25,160 bases of DNA. Source: UBA4615 sp035628395. GTDB lineage: Bacteria; Pseudomonadota; Gammaproteobacteria; Burkholderiales; Burkholderiaceae_E. The notes under the pieces were generated by a model. That model searched no databases. It was not told where the DNA came from and was given only the letters and a program-made list of their open reading frames with translations. Below are positions 22,467 to 25,160 of this stretch, in pieces. The stretch covers positions 1 through 25,160 of the forward strand of contig DASPJX010000145.1 in assembly GCA_035628395.1 (NCBI GenBank), given 5' to 3'. The position numbers and the translations under genes were made by a program. Position 1 is the stretch's first letter; every line of letters begins with the position of its first letter.

Positions 22467-23711
22467 ATGCCGACCTCCGTGCAGCCTCCGGACGCCGCGG
22501 CGGCGCCGTCCGGCTGCCCCGTCCGGGCGGGCGCGCCGCGCTTCCCGCAGCCGCGCGAGAACCCGATGGATCCGCCGCGGGTGTACGCCGAGTGGCCGCC
22601 GATCTCGCGCGTGACCCAGTGGAACGGCGCGCCGGCGTGGTTCGTCACCCGCCCCGAGGACATCCGCGCGCTGCTGATGGACGCGCGCCTGAGCGCCGAC
22701 GCGACGAATCCCGCGTATCCGGCGCAGACCGAGGCGCTCGCGCGCCTGCGCCGCGACTACCAGGCGTTCGCGCAGATGGACCCGCCCGCGCACACCGCCG
22801 AGCGCAAGCTGTTCGCCGAGGAGTTCAACGTGCGCGGGGTCGAGCGGATGCGCCCGCGCGTGCAGGCGATCGTCGACGCGCTCGTCGACCGGATCGAGGC
22901 GCGGGGCGGCGAGGCCGATCTGATCGCGGACTTCGCGATGCCGCTGCCGTGCTCGGTGATCGGCACGCTGCTCGGCGTGCCCGAGAGCGACCACGCGTCG
23001 CTGGTCGAGTGGGCGCGGCTGATCTCGTCGCGGACCGCGAGCGCCGACGAGGTCGCGGCGCTGGTGCGCGAGTTCTGCGACGGCTACCTGAGCGAGCTCG
23101 TCGAGCGCAAGGCGCGCGAGCCGGGCGACGACCTGCTGAGCCGGCTGGTCGTCGAGCACATGCTGCCCGGGGCGCTGACGAAGCGGAAGGTCGTCAGCCT
23201 CGCGCGGCTGTTCCTCACGGCCGGCCACGAGTCGACGACCGGCACGCTCGGGCTCGGGCTCGCGGCGCTGCTCCACCACCCGGACCAGATGCGCCTGCTC
23301 GTCGAGGATCCGTCGCGCATCCGCGGCGCGGTCGAGGAGATCCTGCGCTACACCGACGTCACCCACTCGGGACGGCTGCGCGTGGTCGCGCAGGACCTCG
23401 AGATCGGCGGGGTGACGATGCGCGCCGGCGACGCGGTGATCATGCACCAGCCGACCGCGAACCGCGATCCGGGCCTGTATCCCGATCCGCACCGCTTCGA
23501 CATCACGCGTCCGCTGCGCCCGCACCTCGCGTTCGGCACCGGCATCCACGCGTGCATCGGCCAGCCGCTCGCGCGGCTCGAGCTGCAGCTCGGCATCGGC
23601 ACGCTGGTGCGCCGGCTGCCCGGCCTGCGGCCGGTGCTGCCGACGGCCGAGCTGCCGTTCCAGTCGACCCAGGCGATCTACGGCCTCGAGGCGCTGCCGG
23701 TGCGGTGGTGA
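22467..23711 (+). CDS. Cytochrome P450
   Basis: A 414-aa soluble bacterial class I-type P450. The I-helix oxygen-activation motif is LTAGHESTT (250-258), ExxR is EILR (291-294), and the heme loop is FGTGIHACIGQPLARLE with ligand Cys363. The helix C segment QMDPPAHTAERKLFAEEF (103-120) is also standard. There is no N-terminal membrane anchor. The ATG at 22467 has GAGGA 6 nt upstream. No ferredoxin or reductase gene is in the window, so electrons must come from elsewhere. It is followed after 26 nt by an MmgE/PrpD gene, so the two are probably co-transcribed. The substrate is unknown. Confidence 0.95.
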   Translation: MPTSVQPPDAAAAPSGCPVRAGAPRFPQPRENPMDPPRVYAEWPPISRVTQWNGAPAWFVTRPEDIRALLMDARLSADATNPAYPAQTEALARLRRDYQAFAQMDPPAHTAERKLFAEEFNVRGVERMRPRVQAIVDALVDRIEARGGEADLIADFAMPLPCSVIGTLLGVPESDHASLVEWARLISSRTASADEVAALVREFCDGYLSELVERKAREPGDDLLSRLVVEHMLPGALTKRKVVSLARLFLTAGHESTTGTLGLGLAALLHHPDQMRLLVEDPSRIRGAVEEILRYTDVTHSGRLRVVAQDLEIGGVTMRAGDAVIMHQPTANRDPGLYPDPHRFDITRPLRPHLAFGTGIHACIGQPLARLELQLGIGTLVRRLPGLRPVLPTAELPFQSTQAIYGLEALPVRW

Positions 23712-23737
23712 CGCCGCCCCGCGCCACGGAGGGCACG

Positions 23738-25102
23738 ATGCAGGCGACCGATCCGCCGTCGGGTCCGACCGCCGCGCTCGCGCGCTGGGCGGCCGCGCTG
23801 CGCCACGAGGACATCCCGGAGCCGGTGCTCGCGCACGCGCGCCGCGAGGTGCTCGACACGCTCGCCGTCGGCTGGGCCGGCACGGTGGCCAGCGGCGCGG
23901 ACGTGGTGGCGCGCATCGCCGCGGCGCGCCCGGCCGGCGGCGCCGTGCGTCTGTGGGGCGGCAAGGGACGGGCGACGCCGGCCGACGCGGCGCTGCTGAA
24001 CGGCATCGCGGCCGCGGCGCTCGACTGGGACGGCGTGCACGACACCGCCGGCGTGCACGCGTCGGCGGTGCTGCTGCCGGCGCTGCTCGCGTCGGCCGAG
24101 GCGCGCGGCGCGAGCGGGCGCGAGCTGCTGACCGCGTACGTCGCCGGCGCCGAGGCGATGGCGCGGCTCGGCTCGGCGATGACGACGCAGCCCGGCTGGT
24201 TCTACAGCTCGGTGGTCGGCGTGATCGCCGCCGCGATCGCCTGCGGCCGGCTGGCCGGGCTCGACGGCGACGGGGTGCGCGCTGCGATGGGCGTGGCGCT
24301 GTCGCGCGCGGCGGGCAGCCAGCAGGCGCTCGTCGAGCGCAGCCTGACCAAGCGGATGCAGTCGGCGTTCGCCGCCCGCGACGGGCTCGAGTGCGCGTTC
24401 ATGGCCGGCTGCGGCGTGTCCGCGCCCCGCGAGGCGCTCGAGGGCACGTTCGGCCTGGCGACGCTGTACGCGCCGATGGACCTCGAGTCGGTAGTGCGCG
24501 GGCTCGGCGTCGACTGGGCGATGCGGCGCACCGCGTTCAAGGCCTGGCCGAGCTGCCTGTGCAACCACGCGGCGATCTCGGCGACGCTCGAGCTCGCCGA
24601 GCGCGAGGACCTCGCGGCCGACGACGTCGAGTCGGTGACGGTCGAGATCACGCCGTTCATGAACCGGCTGGTCGGCGCGCCGTTCGAGCCGGGCGACGAC
24701 CCGCAGGTCGCCGCTCAGTTCAGCGCGCGCTATTCGGTCGCCTGCGTGCTGCTGCGGCGTCGGCTCTCGGTCGCCGACCTGGAGCCCGCCGCAGTGCTCG
24801 ACCCGGCGATCGACGCGCTCGTGCGGCGCATCGACCTGCGGGTCGTCGAATCGGAGACCGGCCGCTTCGCGCCGGCCACCGTCACCGTGACGCGGCGCGA
24901 CGGCCGGCGCGCGTCGCGGACCGCGACCGACTTCCCCGGCGCGCGCGGCCGCGAGCTCGACGGCGCCGCGCTCGTCGCGAAGGCGCGCGAGTGCTTCGCG
25001 GCGGGCGTGCGGCCCCTGTCGCCCGACGAGATCGACGCGCTCGTCGCGCGGCTGCTCGCGGTCGACGCGATCGAGGACGTCCGCGCGCTGCTGTCCGACT
25101 GA
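23738..25102 (+). CDS. MmgE/PrpD family protein, second copy
   Basis: A 454-aa MmgE/PrpD-fold protein. Recognisable segments are LLNGIAAAALDWDGVHDTAGVHASAVLLPAL (86-116), RSLTKRMQSAFAARDGLECA (201-220) and AFKAWPSCLCNHAAI (266-280). It differs from the copy at 4304 at several cleft positions: LDWD instead of LDYD, GWFYSS (153-158) where the other has RGFH, and TKRMQ where the other has HAGKA, though Lys268 and His277 remain. It therefore belongs to another subgroup and probably another reaction. GGAGGG precedes the ATG by 4 nt. It follows the P450 gene in the same direction, so it may act on a product of that hydroxylase; this is inference. Confidence 0.92.
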   Translation: MQATDPPSGPTAALARWAAALRHEDIPEPVLAHARREVLDTLAVGWAGTVASGADVVARIAAARPAGGAVRLWGGKGRATPADAALLNGIAAAALDWDGVHDTAGVHASAVLLPALLASAEARGASGRELLTAYVAGAEAMARLGSAMTTQPGWFYSSVVGVIAAAIACGRLAGLDGDGVRAAMGVALSRAAGSQQALVERSLTKRMQSAFAARDGLECAFMAGCGVSAPREALEGTFGLATLYAPMDLESVVRGLGVDWAMRRTAFKAWPSCLCNHAAISATLELAEREDLAADDVESVTVEITPFMNRLVGAPFEPGDDPQVAAQFSARYSVACVLLRRRLSVADLEPAAVLDPAIDALVRRIDLRVVESETGRFAPATVTVTRRDGRRASRTATDFPGARGRELDGAALVAKARECFAAGVRPLSPDEIDALVARLLAVDAIEDVRALLSD

Positions 25103-25133
25103 ACCCGCCTCCCGCGGCGGGATGGAGACGACG

Positions 25134-25160
25134 ATGGACGGACGCACCGCGATCGCGGTC
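25134..25160 (+). CDS. Start of a gene cut by the window edge
   Basis: An ATG at 25134 with GGAG 6 nt upstream begins MDGRTAIAV and runs open to the end of the window, 31 nt after the MmgE/PrpD stop. An in-frame ATG at 25122 is an alternative. The nine residues resemble the start of many SDR proteins (xLDGRTAIVTG), but this is far too short to name. It is probably the next gene of the P450-MmgE operon. Confidence 0.45.

Noticed and set aside
22382..25102. A 906-codon plus-strand frame that would fuse upstream sequence to the second MmgE/PrpD protein
   Set aside because: The first half is an Arg/Ala-rich out-of-frame reading of the P450 gene. The MmgE homology begins at the ATG at 23738 with its own ribosome site.

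Overview
The window is very GC-rich throughout (judged by eye, not computed). Genes are tightly packed, with many ATGA/TGATG stop-start overlaps and strong GGAG-type ribosome binding sites. The gene content is typical of Burkholderiales (Betaproteobacteria): two orphan Bug/TTT-type periplasmic binding proteins, two CaiB/BaiF CoA-transferases, two CitE/Mcl-type lyases, two MmgE/PrpD proteins, IclR and GntR/FCD regulators. That assignment is an inference. I see no rRNA, tRNA, CRISPR array, insertion sequence or phage gene.

Layout. (1) 1-1845: a degenerate tandem repeat of about 13 bp at the left edge runs into the 3' end of a minus-strand CHASE3-type chemoreceptor gene that ends in a DWDAF pentapeptide. 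(2) 2494-4177: an IclR-family regulator (+) converges on a CitE-like lyase (-). (3) 4304-12805: a nine-gene plus-strand operon encodes MmgE/PrpD, MaoC-A, acyl-CoA dehydrogenase, MaoC-B, CaiB/BaiF CoA-transferase, a malyl/beta-methylmalyl-CoA-lyase-like protein, an SDR, a Bug binding protein and an alpha/beta hydrolase. The divergent 4178-4303 promoter region holds nested palindromes that look like an operator. (4) 12802-17762: a GntR/FCD regulator (-) is divergent from a second operon (+) of CaiB/BaiF, crotonase, quinone-oxidoreductase-like MDR and Bug protein. Three copies of ACCGGTGCA(C) lie in its leader. (5) 17749-20982: an MFS transporter (-) and a GMC oxidoreductase (+) interrupted by one in-frame TGA. 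(6) 21184-25160: an alpha/beta hydrolase (-) divergent from a cytochrome P450, a second MmgE/PrpD gene and the first codons of another gene cut by the window edge.

How the genes may work together (inference). The first operon reads like a CoA-dependent route for a branched C5-type dicarboxylic acid: capture by the Bug protein, activation by the CoA-transferase, desaturation by the acyl-CoA dehydrogenase, hydration by a pair of hot-dog proteins, and cleavage by the Mcl-like lyase to glyoxylate or pyruvate plus a short acyl-CoA. The MmgE/PrpD protein could make or isomerise the unsaturated acid. The two MaoC proteins look like separated halves of the double-hot-dog mesaconyl-CoA hydratase, with the dehydrogenase gene between them. 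This is the best candidate for something undescribed in the window. The second operon repeats the transferase-crotonase-reductase-binding-protein theme for another, unidentified acid.
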